NCBI RefSeq assembly: GCF_017377575.1
Contig: NZ_JAFREM010000018.1
Span: 62,001 to 126,000, forward strand
Direction of reading: 5' to 3'
DNA: 64,000 nt
Source: Candidatus Enterococcus moelleringii
GTDB taxonomy: Bacteria > Bacillota > Bacilli > Lactobacillales > Enterococcaceae
Below the pieces are notes generated by a model. It saw nothing but the letters and a program-made list of their open reading frames with translations, made no database searches and had not been told where the DNA came from. The translations under genes were made by a program, and so were the position numbers. This document shows, piece by piece, positions 10,168 to 20,095 of the stretch. Every line of letters begins with the position of its first letter. Positions within the stretch are counted from its first letter, which is position 1.

Positions 10168-10788
10168 TTAATCAAAAAGCACTTGCCAATTGGGATCATT
10201 TTTAGCAGCAAAGCAAAGAGCGATTTGCTCAGTCGTTGTTTTTTCCTCTGCTAATTCTGGTAGATCGCCTAAATCAAACCAGCCAATCTGCAACGTTTCA
10301 ATATTTTTTTCAAACTGACCGCCGGTTCTTTCGCACAGGACAAAAATTTTGCAAATACCATAGGCATAACGAGGCAGGTTGTGACGATTGCGATCTTGCA
10401 AAGCAATGATTTTTAAAGCTTGCGCATCAAAGCCAGTCTCTTCTTTGACTTCTTTTAGCGTATTGTCCTTAATCGACTGATTGATATCTACCCAACCACC
10501 TGGCAAAGACCACTTGTAGTTGCTTTCTTGGACCAGCAATATTTTGTCTTCTTCAAAGATCGCCGCCCGAGTATCTAGCTTAGGGGTCGGATAGCCACTC
10601 TCTTCAGCAAATAATTTTTTGATTTCTAACTCTGGTAATGGCGATTGAACCGCCAGCATTTCGACTGCCATTGTCCGAATACGTTCGAAGCGCTCTTTAT
10701 CGAAGGAATCTTTGGTGTAAGTGAGTCCAGCTTGGGCCAAGGCTTGAAGTTCAACTGCCCAATCAGTTAATTGCTCATTAATATTCAT
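10168..10788 (-). CDS. NUDIX hydrolase with N-terminal NUDIX-associated domain
   Basis: Hydrolase of nucleoside diphosphates linked to another moiety. The protein has 206 residues. Residues 1-60 (INEQLTDWAVELQALAQAGL, then DKERFERIRTMA) match the helical domain found N-terminal to one Nudix group. The Nudix box spans residues 98-120, starting GWVDINQ and ending KEVKEETGF. Relative to the consensus, the first box Glu is Gln104 and the Arg is Lys112, while the metal-binding EE pair (116-117) is kept. Its start lies one base after the plsY stop (TAAGATG), and AGGAG sits inside the end of plsY, so the two are coupled. The substrate is unknown. Confidence 0.86.
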   Translation of the reverse strand: MNINEQLTDWAVELQALAQAGLTYTKDSFDKERFERIRTMAVEMLAVQSPLPELEIKKLFAEESGYPTPKLDTRAAIFEEDKILLVQESNYKWSLPGGWVDINQSIKDNTLKEVKEETGFDAQALKIIALQDRNRHNLPRYAYGICKIFVLCERTGGQFEKNIETLQIGWFDLGDLPELAEEKTTTEQIALCFAAKNDPNWQVLFD

Positions 10789-10789
10789 C

Positions 10790-11419
10790 TTACGACTCCT
10801 TTTTATTTAATCCAAAGGGCACACGACTTTCTGTGCCGTTCTTAATTCGTTGAAGGTTTTCCCGATGACGATAGATAATGTAGGTTGTCAGCACAAGACA
10901 GATGAGGGTTAACAACCAATTGTGTTCTGGCAGGATGGCAGGCCAGATAATCGGTAAAACGACGGTGGAAGCCGTCACGAAAATAGCAGAAAGCATGCTG
11001 GTTGCACTTACCATACTGGTAATATATAAAACAATTAAAAAGAATACCAAAGAGTAAAGGAAAAATAATGGACTGTAGCCTAACAGCATTCCGGCGCTGG
11101 TTGCGACAGCTTTCCCGCCTTTGAAGCCGGCAAAAATCGGGAGTGTATGTCCGACAACGGCGACTAAACCAAACCATAAAGGATTAACATTTAAATGGAA
11201 AAGTATTGGCAGGCTGGTGGCAAGAGTACCCTTCAAAAGATCAATCGCAAATACCACAAATCCGGCTGGTTTGCCTAATATCCGGAAGGTATTAGTGGTT
11301 CCCGTTCCTCCACTGCCGTAGTCGCGAATATCTTTTTTAAAGAAAATTTTTCCGATCCAAACACCCGAAGGAATCGAACCTAAAAAATAAGCTAGCAATA
11401 AAAGCATAGCTGTTTTCAT
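10790..11419 (-). CDS. plsY: Acyl-phosphate:glycerol-3-phosphate acyltransferase PlsY
   Basis: Integral membrane enzyme that transfers acyl groups from acyl-phosphate to glycerol-3-phosphate, the first step of phospholipid synthesis in Gram-positive bacteria. I start at the ATG at 11419 (209 residues, normal length) because GGGGAAG precedes it; a longer frame adds 20 unconserved residues. Conserved loops are LGSIPSGVWIG, GSGGTGTTNTFR and GHTLPIFAGFKGGKAVAT. About six hydrophobic segments are present. Its position close to and divergent from parE is conserved in Firmicutes. The Nudix gene is downstream in the same operon. Confidence 0.94.
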   Translation of the reverse strand: MKTAMLLLLAYFLGSIPSGVWIGKIFFKKDIRDYGSGGTGTTNTFRILGKPAGFVVFAIDLLKGTLATSLPILFHLNVNPLWFGLVAVVGHTLPIFAGFKGGKAVATSAGMLLGYSPLFFLYSLVFFLIVLYITSMVSATSMLSAIFVTASTVVLPIIWPAILPEHNWLLTLICLVLTTYIIYRHRENLQRIKNGTESRVPFGLNKKES

Positions 11420-11525
11420 TGGACTTCCCCATTTCATAGTTGTTACAGTTATTTTAACAGATTTGAAATAGGTGAACAATCACTAAAGCAATGATATACT
11501 AAGTATTAAGAAAGGTGGTCATTTT

Positions 11526-11948
11526 ATGCATTTTGAAAATCCAAGTCAAGAAACCATTTTTGAATATTTAGATACCGCTAAAGTAATCGCGGTAGTCGGT
11601 TATAGCGAGAATCCTGACAAAACCAGTCATCAAATCGCACAATTGTTGAAAACGAAGGGATATACTGTGTATGGTGTAAATCCTAAATTAGGCGGTCAGA
11701 CAGTCGCCGGAATTCAAGTATTTGCTGCTTTAGCAGATGTTCCCGAAAAGATAGACATTGTGGATATTTTCCGCCGTAGTGAATTTTTGCCGCAGGTTGC
11801 TAAAGAATTCTTAGCAACTGATGCAAAAGTTTTTTGGGCACAATTAGGATTAAGCAATGAGGAAGCTGCACAAATGCTGCAGGATCAAGGCCGAAACGAC
11901 ATTGTGATGGACCGCTGTATTAAGATTGAATTAGCGAAAAGAGCTTAA
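11526..11948 (+). CDS. CoA-binding domain protein (YccU/CoA_binding_2 family)
   Basis: Small cytoplasmic Rossmann-fold protein of 140 residues. [21 protein letters not shown] is a dinucleotide/CoA-binding beta-alpha-beta start, followed by GYTVYGVNPK, DIVDIFRRSEFLP and VFWAQLGLSNEEA, and a conserved C-terminal Cys in MDRCIKIE. Family members bind CoA, but no enzyme activity has been fixed for the stand-alone form. It has its own AAGGTGG ribosome binding site and is followed by a terminator, so it appears monocistronic between plsY and parE. Confidence 0.85.
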   Translation: MHFENPSQETIFEYLDTAKVIAVVGYSENPDKTSHQIAQLLKTKGYTVYGVNPKLGGQTVAGIQVFAALADVPEKIDIVDIFRRSEFLPQVAKEFLATDAKVFWAQLGLSNEEAAQMLQDQGRNDIVMDRCIKIELAKRA

Positions 11949-11984
11949 GAGCTAGTTGCTTTTCTGCCGAAAAATTGATAAAAT

Positions 11985-12016
11985 GCCTTCTCGGGTCATC
12001 GGAAGGCTTTTTTTTT
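11985..12016 (+). terminator. Terminator upstream of parE
   Basis: GCCTTC and GAAGGC pair around a 10-11 nt loop and are followed by nine T residues. Confidence 0.72.
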
Positions 12017-12071
12017 AGGCTTTTTTAGCGTATCATAGCAATGATGTATTTTTAGATAAGGAGCTGTTAGC

Positions 12072-14099
12072 TTGGCTACAAAAAACAACAATGAATACAA
12101 TGACGCTTCGATTCAGGTCTTAGAAGGCTTAGAAGCAGTAAGAAAAAGACCTGGTATGTATATTGGATCCACAGATGGGCGCGGTCTACACCATTTGGTT
12201 TATGAAATCGTTGACAACGCAGTGGACGAAGCACTGTCTGGATTCGGTAGTGAAATCAACGTAACTTTACATCCTGACAACAGCATTACAGTAAGTGATA
12301 AAGGACGGGGAATGCCTGTAGGGATGCACGCATCCGGGATTCCGACAGTCGAAGTAATTTTCACTATTTTGCATGCCGGGGGCAAGTTTGGCCAAGGTGG
12401 CTACAAAACTTCTGGCGGTCTCCATGGAGTAGGTGCCAGTGTTGTTAACGCTTTGTCAAAATGGTTAACTGTTACCATCGTTCGTGATGGTGTCGAATAT
12501 GTACAGAAATTTAAAGATGGTGGAAAACCGGAAGGCAGCCTGAAGAAGATTGGCAAAACCCGTCAGCCAAATGGAACAAGTGTCCATTTTTTACCTGATG
12601 ACAGCATCTTCTCAACTGTGCGCTTTTCTTATGAAACCCTGTCTGAACGTTTGAGAGAATCAGCCTTCCTTTTACGAGGCGTAAAAATTGGGATTACTGA
12701 TTTGCGGGGAGAAGAAGTTAAAGAAGAAATCTTCCTTTTTGAAGAAGGTATTAAAGAATTTGTTGAATACTTGAATGAAGATAAGGACACCTTGACACCA
12801 GTCACCTATTTTTCTGGTGAAAAGGATGGCATTGAAGTGGAGTTCTCTTACCAATACAACGACGGTTATTCGGAAAATGTTCTGTCCTTTGTTAACAATG
12901 TACGTACAAAAGACGGCGGAACTCACGAAGCGGGTATGAAAACGTCAATGACTAAGGCCTTTAATGAGTATGCTCGGAAAACCGGTTTGTTGAAAGAAAA
13001 AGACAAAAACTTAGAAGGCACTGACTTTCGAGAAGGTTTATCAGCTGTCTTATCCATTCGCGTTCCAGAGAACTTGCTGCAATTTGAAGGGCAAACAAAA
13101 GAAAAACTGGGAACACCAGCAGCACGTGGTGTCGTAGATAACGTGATCGGCGAACAGATGGGCTTCTATTTGCAGGAAAACAGCGAAACCAGCCAGATGT
13201 TGGTTCGTAAGGCTATTAAGGCCAGAGAAGCACGTGAAGCTGCTCGTAAAGCACGTGAAGAAAGCCGTAATGGCAAAAAGCGTAAAAAGGGTGAATCACT
13301 GCTTTCGGGTAAGTTAACCCCTGCGCAGTCTCGCAATGCTAAACGTAACGAATTATTCCTAGTCGAAGGAGATTCTGCCGGCGGTTCAGCCAAACAAGGG
13401 CGAGACCGGAAGTTCCAGGCGATTCTACCGTTGCGGGGAAAAGTTATCAATACAGAAAAAGCAAAACTGCAGGACATCTTGAAAAACGAAGAAATTAACA
13501 CCATGATCTATACGATTGGTGCGGGTGTTGGTGCGGAATTTTCAATTGATGATTGCAACTACGACAAAGTCATCATCATGACCGATGCGGATACCGATGG
13601 TGCTCATATTCAAGTTCTGCTGCTGACTTTCTTCTATCGTTACATGAAACCGCTGATTGAGGCTGGTAAGATTTACATCGCTTTGCCGCCTTTGTATAAA
13701 GTATCGAAGGGCAGCGGAAAAAAACAAGTGATGGAATATGCCTGGACAGATGATGAGCTTGAAGGTGTCATTAAAAGAATCGGCAAAGGTTACATGCTGC
13801 AACGCTACAAAGGTTTAGGTGAAATGAACGCAGAACAGCTTTGGGAAACAACAATGGACCCTGAGCAGCGGACACTGGTTCGTGTACGAATTGACGACGC
13901 AGCGAAGGCTGAACGTCGAGTAACCACATTGATGGGGGACAAGGTTGAGCCTCGTCGTAAGTGGATTGAAAGTCATGTACAGTTCACCCTGGAAGAAGAT
14001 GGCAGCTTATTAGACAACAAGGATGAAATTCAACCATCGGTATCTAATGAATTGCTGGATGAAGAAAATTACGAAGCTGTACAATTGTTTGAAGAGTAG
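12072..14099 (+). CDS. parE: DNA topoisomerase IV subunit B
   Basis: ATPase subunit of topoisomerase IV, which decatenates daughter chromosomes. The protein has 675 residues. The GHKL ATPase domain shows RKRPGMYIGSTDGRGLHHL, EIVDNAVDEALSG, DKGRGMPVG and GGLHGVGASVVNALS. The TOPRIM domain shows LFLVEGDSAGGSAKQGRD and IIMTDADTDGAHIQ, with YKGLGEMNAEQLWETTMDP near the end. It starts with TTG at 12072 preceded by AAGGAG at 8 nt. parC follows 14 bp downstream. The call as ParE and not GyrB rests on its pairing with parC and the plsY neighbourhood. Confidence 0.96.
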   Translation: MATKNNNEYNDASIQVLEGLEAVRKRPGMYIGSTDGRGLHHLVYEIVDNAVDEALSGFGSEINVTLHPDNSITVSDKGRGMPVGMHASGIPTVEVIFTILHAGGKFGQGGYKTSGGLHGVGASVVNALSKWLTVTIVRDGVEYVQKFKDGGKPEGSLKKIGKTRQPNGTSVHFLPDDSIFSTVRFSYETLSERLRESAFLLRGVKIGITDLRGEEVKEEIFLFEEGIKEFVEYLNEDKDTLTPVTYFSGEKDGIEVEFSYQYNDGYSENVLSFVNNVRTKDGGTHEAGMKTSMTKAFNEYARKTGLLKEKDKNLEGTDFREGLSAVLSIRVPENLLQFEGQTKEKLGTPAARGVVDNVIGEQMGFYLQENSETSQMLVRKAIKAREAREAARKAREESRNGKKRKKGESLLSGKLTPAQSRNAKRNELFLVEGDSAGGSAKQGRDRKFQAILPLRGKVINTEKAKLQDILKNEEINTMIYTIGAGVGAEFSIDDCNYDKVIIMTDADTDGAHIQVLLLTFFYRYMKPLIEAGKIYIALPPLYKVSKGSGKKQVMEYAWTDDELEGVIKRIGKGYMLQRYKGLGEMNAEQLWETTMDPEQRTLVRVRIDDAAKAERRVTTLMGDKVEPRRKWIESHVQFTLEEDGSLLDNKDEIQPSVSNELLDEENYEAVQLFEE

Positions 14100-14113
14100 G
14101 TGGTGGTCAACAG

Positions 14114-16567
14114 ATGGAAAATAAACATTCAATTCAGGAGTTAACGTTAGAAGAAGTCATGGGTGACCGCTTCGGTCGTTACTCGAAATATATTATTCAA
14201 GAACGGGCGTTGCCGGATGTACGGGATGGTTTGAAGCCGGTACAGCGTCGTATTTTGTATGCGATGAACAAAGACGGCAACACCTATGATAAAGGTTTCC
14301 GCAAATCTGCTAAATCTGTCGGAAATATCATGGGGAATTACCATCCTCATGGTGACAGCTCGATTTATGAAGCAATGGTACGGATGAGTCAGGACTGGAA
14401 ACTAAGAGAAGTTCTGATTGAAATGCACGGAAATAATGGATCGATGGATGGCGATCCGCCAGCAGCGATGCGTTATACCGAGGCACGTTTGTCTCAGCTG
14501 AGCGGCGAAATGTTAAAAGATATAGAAAAAGACACTGTCGATTTAGTTTGGAACTTTGACGATACAGAAAAAGAACCAACCGTGTTGCCTGCGGCTTATC
14601 CTAACCTGCTAATCAACGGTTCAACCGGGATTTCAGCTGGATATGCTACAGAGATTCCGACTCATAACTTGTCTGAGGTGATTGATGGTACGATTTATTT
14701 ACTGGATCATCCGAATGCCAGCCTAGACAAAATTATGGAATTTATTCCCGGACCTGATTTCCCTACAGGCGGCATTTTACAAGGAAAAGATGAAATCAAG
14801 AAAGCTTATGAAACTGGTAAAGGCAAAGTTAATTTGCGTTCGAAGACGTCTATCGAACCATTAAAGGGCGGTAAGCAGCAAATTGTCATTAACGAAGTTC
14901 CTTACGAAGTGAACAAAGCGGTCTTGGTTAAGAAAATGGATGAAATTCGTCTGAACAAAAAAATTGACGGAATTGCTGAAGTCCGTGACGAAACCGACCG
15001 TACTGGTTTGCAGATCGTAGTTGAATTGAAAAAGGATGCCAATGCAGAAGGTATTTTAAACTATCTGTTTAAAAATACGGACCTGCAAATCAATTACAAT
15101 TTCAATATGGTGGCTATCGACAATATGACACCAAAACAAGTCGGTTTGAAGCACATTCTGACCAGCTATATTGCCCATCGTCAATCGGTCATTACTAAAC
15201 GTAGTCAGTACGAACTAATAAAGGCACAAAAGCGTCAGCATATTGTTGAAGGCTTAATGAAGGCCTTGTCTATTCTAGATGAAGTGATTGCGGCAATTCG
15301 TGAAAGTAAAGACAAAAAAGATGCTAAAGGTAATTTGGTGAAGAAATTCGACTTCACCGAGGAACAAGCCGAAGCGATTGTAAATCTGCAATTGTATCGC
15401 TTGACCAACACTGATATCACACAGTTGAAAAAAGAAGCAGCTGAGCTAGCGGCTGAAATCAAGGAATTACAATTGATTTTATCCAGCGAACGCGAATTAA
15501 ACAAAGTGATGAAGCAAGAGCTGCGTCAAATCAAAAAGCAATACGGCAACGGAAGGTTAACTAAGATTGAAGATCAAATCTCTGAAATCAAGATCGAAAC
15601 GGAAGTGCTGATTGCTCAAGAAGATGTGATTGTATCAGTTACCCAAGAAGGGTATCTAAAGCGCAGCAGTTTGCGTTCTTACAACGCGTCACGTCCAGAA
15701 GAGTTAGGAATGAAGGACGGCGACCGGGTACTATTTGCTCAGAAAATGAATACCCTAGAGCATGTCCTGATTTTAACCAATCGCGGGAATATGATCTATC
15801 GTCCAGTGCATGAAATCACTGATCTGAAATGGAAAGATGTCGGCGAGCATATTTCTCAAACAGTTACGACTCTTAAAGTGGACGAGGAGATCATGGCAGT
15901 CTTCCCTTACAAAGAAATTGATGCTAATCAATTGTTTGTTTTCATGACTAAAGAGGGTATGATTAAGCAAACTCGGATGACTGAGTTTTCGCCATGGCGT
16001 ACGTATAAGAGCCGTCCGACGCTTGCCATGAAACTGAAAAGCGACACCGATCGAGTGGTTTCGGTTCAGGTCATTAAAAACGCAAAGAACTTAGATGTCT
16101 TTGTGGGAACCAATCGCGGCTTTGGCTTGCGTTATCCATTAGAAGAAGTTCCGGTAGTTGGTGCTAAGGCTGCTGGTGTGAAAGCAGTCAATCTGAAAGA
16201 CGGCGATTTTGTAGTAGGTGGAGCCCTAATTATTTCTGAAGGTGATTCACCAATTGTTTTAGTCAGCCAACGAGGAGCAGTTAAACGGATGCTGGCTCAA
16301 GAGCTGCCGCAATTAGGTCGGGCAAAACGCGGTCTGATGATCTTTAGAGAACTGAAGAAAAATGCCCATCGTCTGGTTTACTTGACTGATACACCAGAAG
16401 GCGAGATTGAATTACTTACTCAAAAGGGTACAACAAAAGTGATGGACATCAAGAAAATTCCGATTAGCGACCGGTTAGCCAATGGTTCTTTTGCGACTGA
16501 AGAGAAGAAAGATGGCGAAGTATTAGCTGTTTATGAACCCAAGCAATGGGATGAACAACCAGAGTAA
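14114..16567 (+). CDS. parC: DNA topoisomerase IV subunit A
   Basis: DNA-cleaving subunit of topoisomerase IV, 817 residues. Residues 35-135 hold the breakage-reunion core: RDGLKPVQRRILYAM, GNYHPHGDSSIYEAMVRMSQ and the catalytic Tyr121 in AAMRYTEARLS. The quinolone-contact positions read Ser82 and Glu86, equivalent to the classical Ser80 and Glu84, so the wild-type-like residues are present. A long coiled-coil (about 425-500) precedes the C-terminal beta-pinwheel, which contains repeats such as VSVTQEGYLKR, ILTNRGNMIYRP and VLVSQRGAVKRM. It is operonic with parE and followed by a strong terminator. Confidence 0.96.
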   Translation: MENKHSIQELTLEEVMGDRFGRYSKYIIQERALPDVRDGLKPVQRRILYAMNKDGNTYDKGFRKSAKSVGNIMGNYHPHGDSSIYEAMVRMSQDWKLREVLIEMHGNNGSMDGDPPAAMRYTEARLSQLSGEMLKDIEKDTVDLVWNFDDTEKEPTVLPAAYPNLLINGSTGISAGYATEIPTHNLSEVIDGTIYLLDHPNASLDKIMEFIPGPDFPTGGILQGKDEIKKAYETGKGKVNLRSKTSIEPLKGGKQQIVINEVPYEVNKAVLVKKMDEIRLNKKIDGIAEVRDETDRTGLQIVVELKKDANAEGILNYLFKNTDLQINYNFNMVAIDNMTPKQVGLKHILTSYIAHRQSVITKRSQYELIKAQKRQHIVEGLMKALSILDEVIAAIRESKDKKDAKGNLVKKFDFTEEQAEAIVNLQLYRLTNTDITQLKKEAAELAAEIKELQLILSSERELNKVMKQELRQIKKQYGNGRLTKIEDQISEIKIETEVLIAQEDVIVSVTQEGYLKRSSLRSYNASRPEELGMKDGDRVLFAQKMNTLEHVLILTNRGNMIYRPVHEITDLKWKDVGEHISQTVTTLKVDEEIMAVFPYKEIDANQLFVFMTKEGMIKQTRMTEFSPWRTYKSRPTLAMKLKSDTDRVVSVQVIKNAKNLDVFVGTNRGFGLRYPLEEVPVVGAKAAGVKAVNLKDGDFVVGGALIISEGDSPIVLVSQRGAVKRMLAQELPQLGRAKRGLMIFRELKKNAHRLVYLTDTPEGEIELLTQKGTTKVMDIKKIPISDRLANGSFATEEKKDGEVLAVYEPKQWDEQPE

Positions 16568-16589
16568 CTGTACTATATAAAAACGATGA

Positions 16590-16626
16590 AAACGGCATCC
16601 TGTGTTAGTACAGGTGCCGTTTTTTT
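16590..16626 (+). terminator. Terminator after parC
   Basis: AACGGCATCCTGT pairs with ACAGGTGCCGTT (one G-U pair) around GTTAGT and is followed by a T run. It ends the parE-parC transcript. Confidence 0.9.
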
Positions 16627-16761
16627 GATCACATAAGCCTGTTAGATGTATGATATGTAAGAATTTTTAATAATTTGAATACTCGTATGATTGTTGTTAC
16701 GACGGCATTGTTACCGATGTCAGGGTCCTGAATATTAACTTGTTAAAGTTTTTACATGAAA

Positions 16762-16792
16762 CTATTGCAATAGCTTGAGGATGTGTTATACT
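16762..16792 (+). promoter_or_regulatory. pflB promoter with a 12-bp palindrome over the -35 box
   Basis: TTGCAA (16765-16770), a 16-bp spacer and TATACT (16787-16792) preceded by TGT form an extended -10 promoter. The perfect palindrome CTATTGCAATAG (16762-16773) covers the -35 and could be an operator. The ribosome binding site AAGGAGG lies just before pflB. Confidence 0.6.
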
Positions 16793-16851
16793 GTGTTTGT
16801 AAAGCTGTAGCAATCACAAATGGTCATAATTTCTAAGGAGGTCTCTCTTAA

Positions 16852-19143
16852 ATGGGAACTGCAACAAAAGAACTTGAAAAATTAAATGTAACTGAAAAGG
16901 CAGCATGGAATGGATTCAAAGGTACAATTTGGAAGACAGAAGTAAACACACGTGACTTTATCCAAGCAAACTACACACCGTATGAAGGCAACGCGGATTT
17001 CTTAGCAGAAGCAAGCGACGCTACCAACAAATTGTGGGGCAGACTGCAAGAGCTGCAAAAACAAGAACGTGAAAACGGCGGCGTTTTGGATATGGAAACA
17101 GATGTTGTTTCTTCAGCCAATGCATATGGCGCTGGTTACATTGATGAAGAGTTGAAAGAGGCAGAAAAAGTTGTCGGACTTCAAACAGATAAACCATTAA
17201 AACGTGCGTTTATGCCTTATGGCGGTATTCGTATGGCAGAAGAAGCTTTAGAAAGCTATGGATACACTCCAAACCCTAAATATACTGAAATTTTCAATCA
17301 ATACCATAAAACACATAACCAAGGTGTTTTCGAGGTCTACACACCAGAAATTCGTGCAGCACGTCGTAATAAAATCATCACAGGTCTTCCAGATACTTAC
17401 GGCCGCGGCCGTATCGTAGGTGACTACCGTCGTGTAGCATTGTACGGAATTGACTACTTGATGCAAGAAAAATTAAAAGATCATGCTAACGTTGGCAACG
17501 GACAGTTCACTGACGAAGATATCCGCTTGCGTGAAGAAATTAATGACCAACACAAAGCATTAAAACGCATGAAAGAAATGGCTGCAGCTTATGGCTACGA
17601 TATTTCTCGCCCAGCTGAAAATGCGAAAGAAGCAGTTCAATGGGTATACTTTGGTTACCTAGCGGCTATCAAAGAACAAAATGGTGCAGCAATGTCAATC
17701 GGACGTGTATCTACATTCTTAGATATCTACATCCAACGCGACATGAAAAACGGCTTGCTTAACGAAGAAGAAGCTCAAGAATTAATTGACCATTTAGTAA
17801 TGAAGTTACGTATGGTGAAATTTGCTCGTATCCCTTCATACAACGAATTGTTCTCAGGAGACCCAGTTTGGGCAACTCTTTCAATCGCTGGTATGGGTAT
17901 GGACGGACGTACATTAGTCACTAAAAATGACTTCCGCTTCTTGCGTACGTTGCAAAACATGGGACCTTCTCCAGAACCAAACTTGACAGTATTGTATTCT
18001 TCTCGTTTACCTGAAGGCTTCAAAGATTATGCAGCAAAAATTTCGATTGAAACTTCATCAATCCAATACGAAAACGATGATGTAATGCGTCCAGTATGGT
18101 TAGATGACTATGCAATCTGCTGCTGTGTATCGGCTACAGAAACTGGTAAAGAAATGCAATTCTTCGGCGCTCGTGCCAACCTTGCAAAAGCATTGACTTA
18201 TGCAATCAACGGCGGGATTGACGAAAAATCTAAAACACAAGTAGGTCCTAAATTCCGTCCGATTTCTTCAGATGATGCTTTAGACTTTGAAGAAGTTATG
18301 GAAAAATACGACGATATGCTTGAATGGTTAGCAGGCTTGTATGTAAATACTTTGAACTGCATCCACTATATGCATGACAAATATTACTATGAAGCAGCTG
18401 AATTAGCATTGATGGATACAAACTTGAAACGTACCTTTGCAACTGGTATTGCCGGCTTCTCACACGTAGTTGACTCATTATCAGCAATCAAATACGCAAA
18501 AGTTTATCCAGTCCGCGACGAAGACGGCTTAGTAATTGATTACAAAACAGAAGGCGAATTTCCTAAATACGGAAATGACGATAACCGTGCCGATGACATC
18601 GCTGTATGGTTGTTGAAAACTTTCTTAGAAAAATTAGAACACTACAAAACTTACCGTGATTCTGAACCAACAACTTCTATTCTTACAATCACTTCAAACG
18701 TGGTTTACGGAAAAGCAACTGGAAGCTTGCCAGATGGACGTCCTGCTGGCGCGCCATTATCACCAGGTGCAAACCCATCTTACGGTGCAGAACAAAACGG
18801 CTTGTTAGCTTCATTAAACTCATTGACTAAATTGCCTTACGAATACGCATTAGATGGTATTTCAAATACACAAAGTATCAATCCTGATGCTTTAGGTCAT
18901 GATGAAGAAGAACAAATTGAAAACTTAACAAATGTATTGAACGGTTACTTTGACCAAGGCGCTCACCATTTGAACGTGAACGTATTCGGCAAAGAAAAAT
19001 TAGTTGATGCAATGGAACATCCAGAAAAAGAAGAATATGCTAACTTTACTATTCGGGTATCTGGATACGCAGTTAAATTTATCGACTTAAGTCGTGAACA
19101 ACAGCTAGATGTAATCAGCCGTACATTCCACGACAAAATGTAA
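16852..19143 (+). CDS. pflB: Formate C-acetyltransferase (pyruvate formate-lyase)
   Basis: Glycyl-radical enzyme that cleaves pyruvate with CoA to acetyl-CoA and formate in anaerobic mixed-acid fermentation. The protein has 763 residues, matching the family. The catalytic cysteines lie in [12 protein letters not shown] (Cys423-425; the canonical pair is the double Cys of this run). The radical-bearing Gly738 lies in [10 protein letters not shown]. Other signatures include [16 protein letters not shown] and [17 protein letters not shown]. The coding sequence uses the preferred codons of a highly expressed gene. The activase gene pflA follows 85 bp downstream. Confidence 0.98.
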   Translation: MGTATKELEKLNVTEKAAWNGFKGTIWKTEVNTRDFIQANYTPYEGNADFLAEASDATNKLWGRLQELQKQERENGGVLDMETDVVSSANAYGAGYIDEELKEAEKVVGLQTDKPLKRAFMPYGGIRMAEEALESYGYTPNPKYTEIFNQYHKTHNQGVFEVYTPEIRAARRNKIITGLPDTYGRGRIVGDYRRVALYGIDYLMQEKLKDHANVGNGQFTDEDIRLREEINDQHKALKRMKEMAAAYGYDISRPAENAKEAVQWVYFGYLAAIKEQNGAAMSIGRVSTFLDIYIQRDMKNGLLNEEEAQELIDHLVMKLRMVKFARIPSYNELFSGDPVWATLSIAGMGMDGRTLVTKNDFRFLRTLQNMGPSPEPNLTVLYSSRLPEGFKDYAAKISIETSSIQYENDDVMRPVWLDDYAICCCVSATETGKEMQFFGARANLAKALTYAINGGIDEKSKTQVGPKFRPISSDDALDFEEVMEKYDDMLEWLAGLYVNTLNCIHYMHDKYYYEAAELALMDTNLKRTFATGIAGFSHVVDSLSAIKYAKVYPVRDEDGLVIDYKTEGEFPKYGNDDNRADDIAVWLLKTFLEKLEHYKTYRDSEPTTSILTITSNVVYGKATGSLPDGRPAGAPLSPGANPSYGAEQNGLLASLNSLTKLPYEYALDGISNTQSINPDALGHDEEEQIENLTNVLNGYFDQGAHHLNVNVFGKEKLVDAMEHPEKEEYANFTIRVSGYAVKFIDLSREQQLDVISRTFHDKM

Positions 19144-19228
19144 TAACTTAAAAACAATGTAACGCGAGTAAGGGCGGATGGACGGAGGTCTATTCGCCTT
19201 TACCCATGTTTATAAGGAGGAAATGTTT

Positions 19229-20008
19229 ATGTCGACAACGACTGAACAACCCATTATCGGAAATGTCCACTCAATTGAAAGCTTTGGCTCCGTTGATGGA
19301 CCTGGTGTACGCTTTATCGTCTTCATGCAAGGCTGCCGCATGCGCTGCCAATTTTGTCACAACCCTGATACTTGGCAAATCAAAGATCCTAAGGCTAAAA
19401 AACGGACGGCGGATGATCTTTTAGAAGAAGCGATTCACTATAAGAGCTATTGGGGCAAAAAAGGCGGAATTACCGTCAGCGGTGGAGAACCATTGCTGCA
19501 AATTGATTTTCTAATTGATTTATTTAAAAAAGCGAAAGCTCAAGGAATACATACAACGCTGGATTCTTGCGGAAAACCATTTACTTTTGAAGAACCCTTC
19601 TTCTCTAAGTTTGAAGAATTAATGCAATATACTGACTTGATTTTATTTGATATCAAACAAATTGACGACCAAAAACACAAAGAACTAACTGGACAAGGCA
19701 ATGGCAACATTTTAGAAATGGCGAAGTATCTATCGGACATTAACAAACCGGTTTGGATTCGCCACGTATTAGTACCATTTAGAAGCGACTATGACGAATT
19801 TTTAATTCGATTAGATACATTTATCAAAACCTTGAAGAATGTGCAAAAGGTGGAAATTTTACCTTATCATACAATGGGTAAATACAAGTGGGAAGAAATG
19901 GGCTTGAAATATCCCCTGGAAGGCATTGAACCGCCGACGGATGATCGGGTAGAAAATGCCAAGAAGCTTCTCCACACGGAAGATTACAAAGGCTATCTGA
20001 AACGATAA
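19229..20008 (+). CDS. pflA: Pyruvate formate-lyase-activating enzyme
   Basis: Radical-SAM enzyme that installs the glycyl radical in PflB. The start is set at the ATG at 19229 (259 residues), 8 nt after GGAGG; earlier in-frame starts are either too close to this site or lack one. The [4Fe-4S] motif CRMRCQFC gives Cys36, Cys40 and Cys43. GGEPLLQ is the SAM-contacting GGE motif and IRHVLVPFRSDYDE lies in the C-terminal half. It lies directly downstream of its substrate's gene, and a terminator follows. Confidence 0.96.
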   Translation: MSTTTEQPIIGNVHSIESFGSVDGPGVRFIVFMQGCRMRCQFCHNPDTWQIKDPKAKKRTADDLLEEAIHYKSYWGKKGGITVSGGEPLLQIDFLIDLFKKAKAQGIHTTLDSCGKPFTFEEPFFSKFEELMQYTDLILFDIKQIDDQKHKELTGQGNGNILEMAKYLSDINKPVWIRHVLVPFRSDYDEFLIRLDTFIKTLKNVQKVEILPYHTMGKYKWEEMGLKYPLEGIEPPTDDRVENAKKLLHTEDYKGYLKR

Positions 20009-20016
20009 ACTTTCCA

Positions 20017-20052
20017 GAAAAGAGCGACTGTTGGTTGCTCTTTTCGTTTTTT
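20017..20052 (+). terminator. Terminator after pflA
   Basis: GAAAAGAGCGAC pairs with GTTGCTCTTTTC (one G-U pair) around TGTTG and is followed by a long T run. Confidence 0.85.
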
Positions 20053-20095
20053 TTGATATCATTAAGAAGAACTTATTTAAAGGAGCGAATCGATT

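Noticed and set aside
16794-16822. Possible Rex site (TTGTAA ... TCACAA) before pflB
   Set aside because: The half-sites are 11 bp apart where Rex sites have about 6, and the first half is imperfect.
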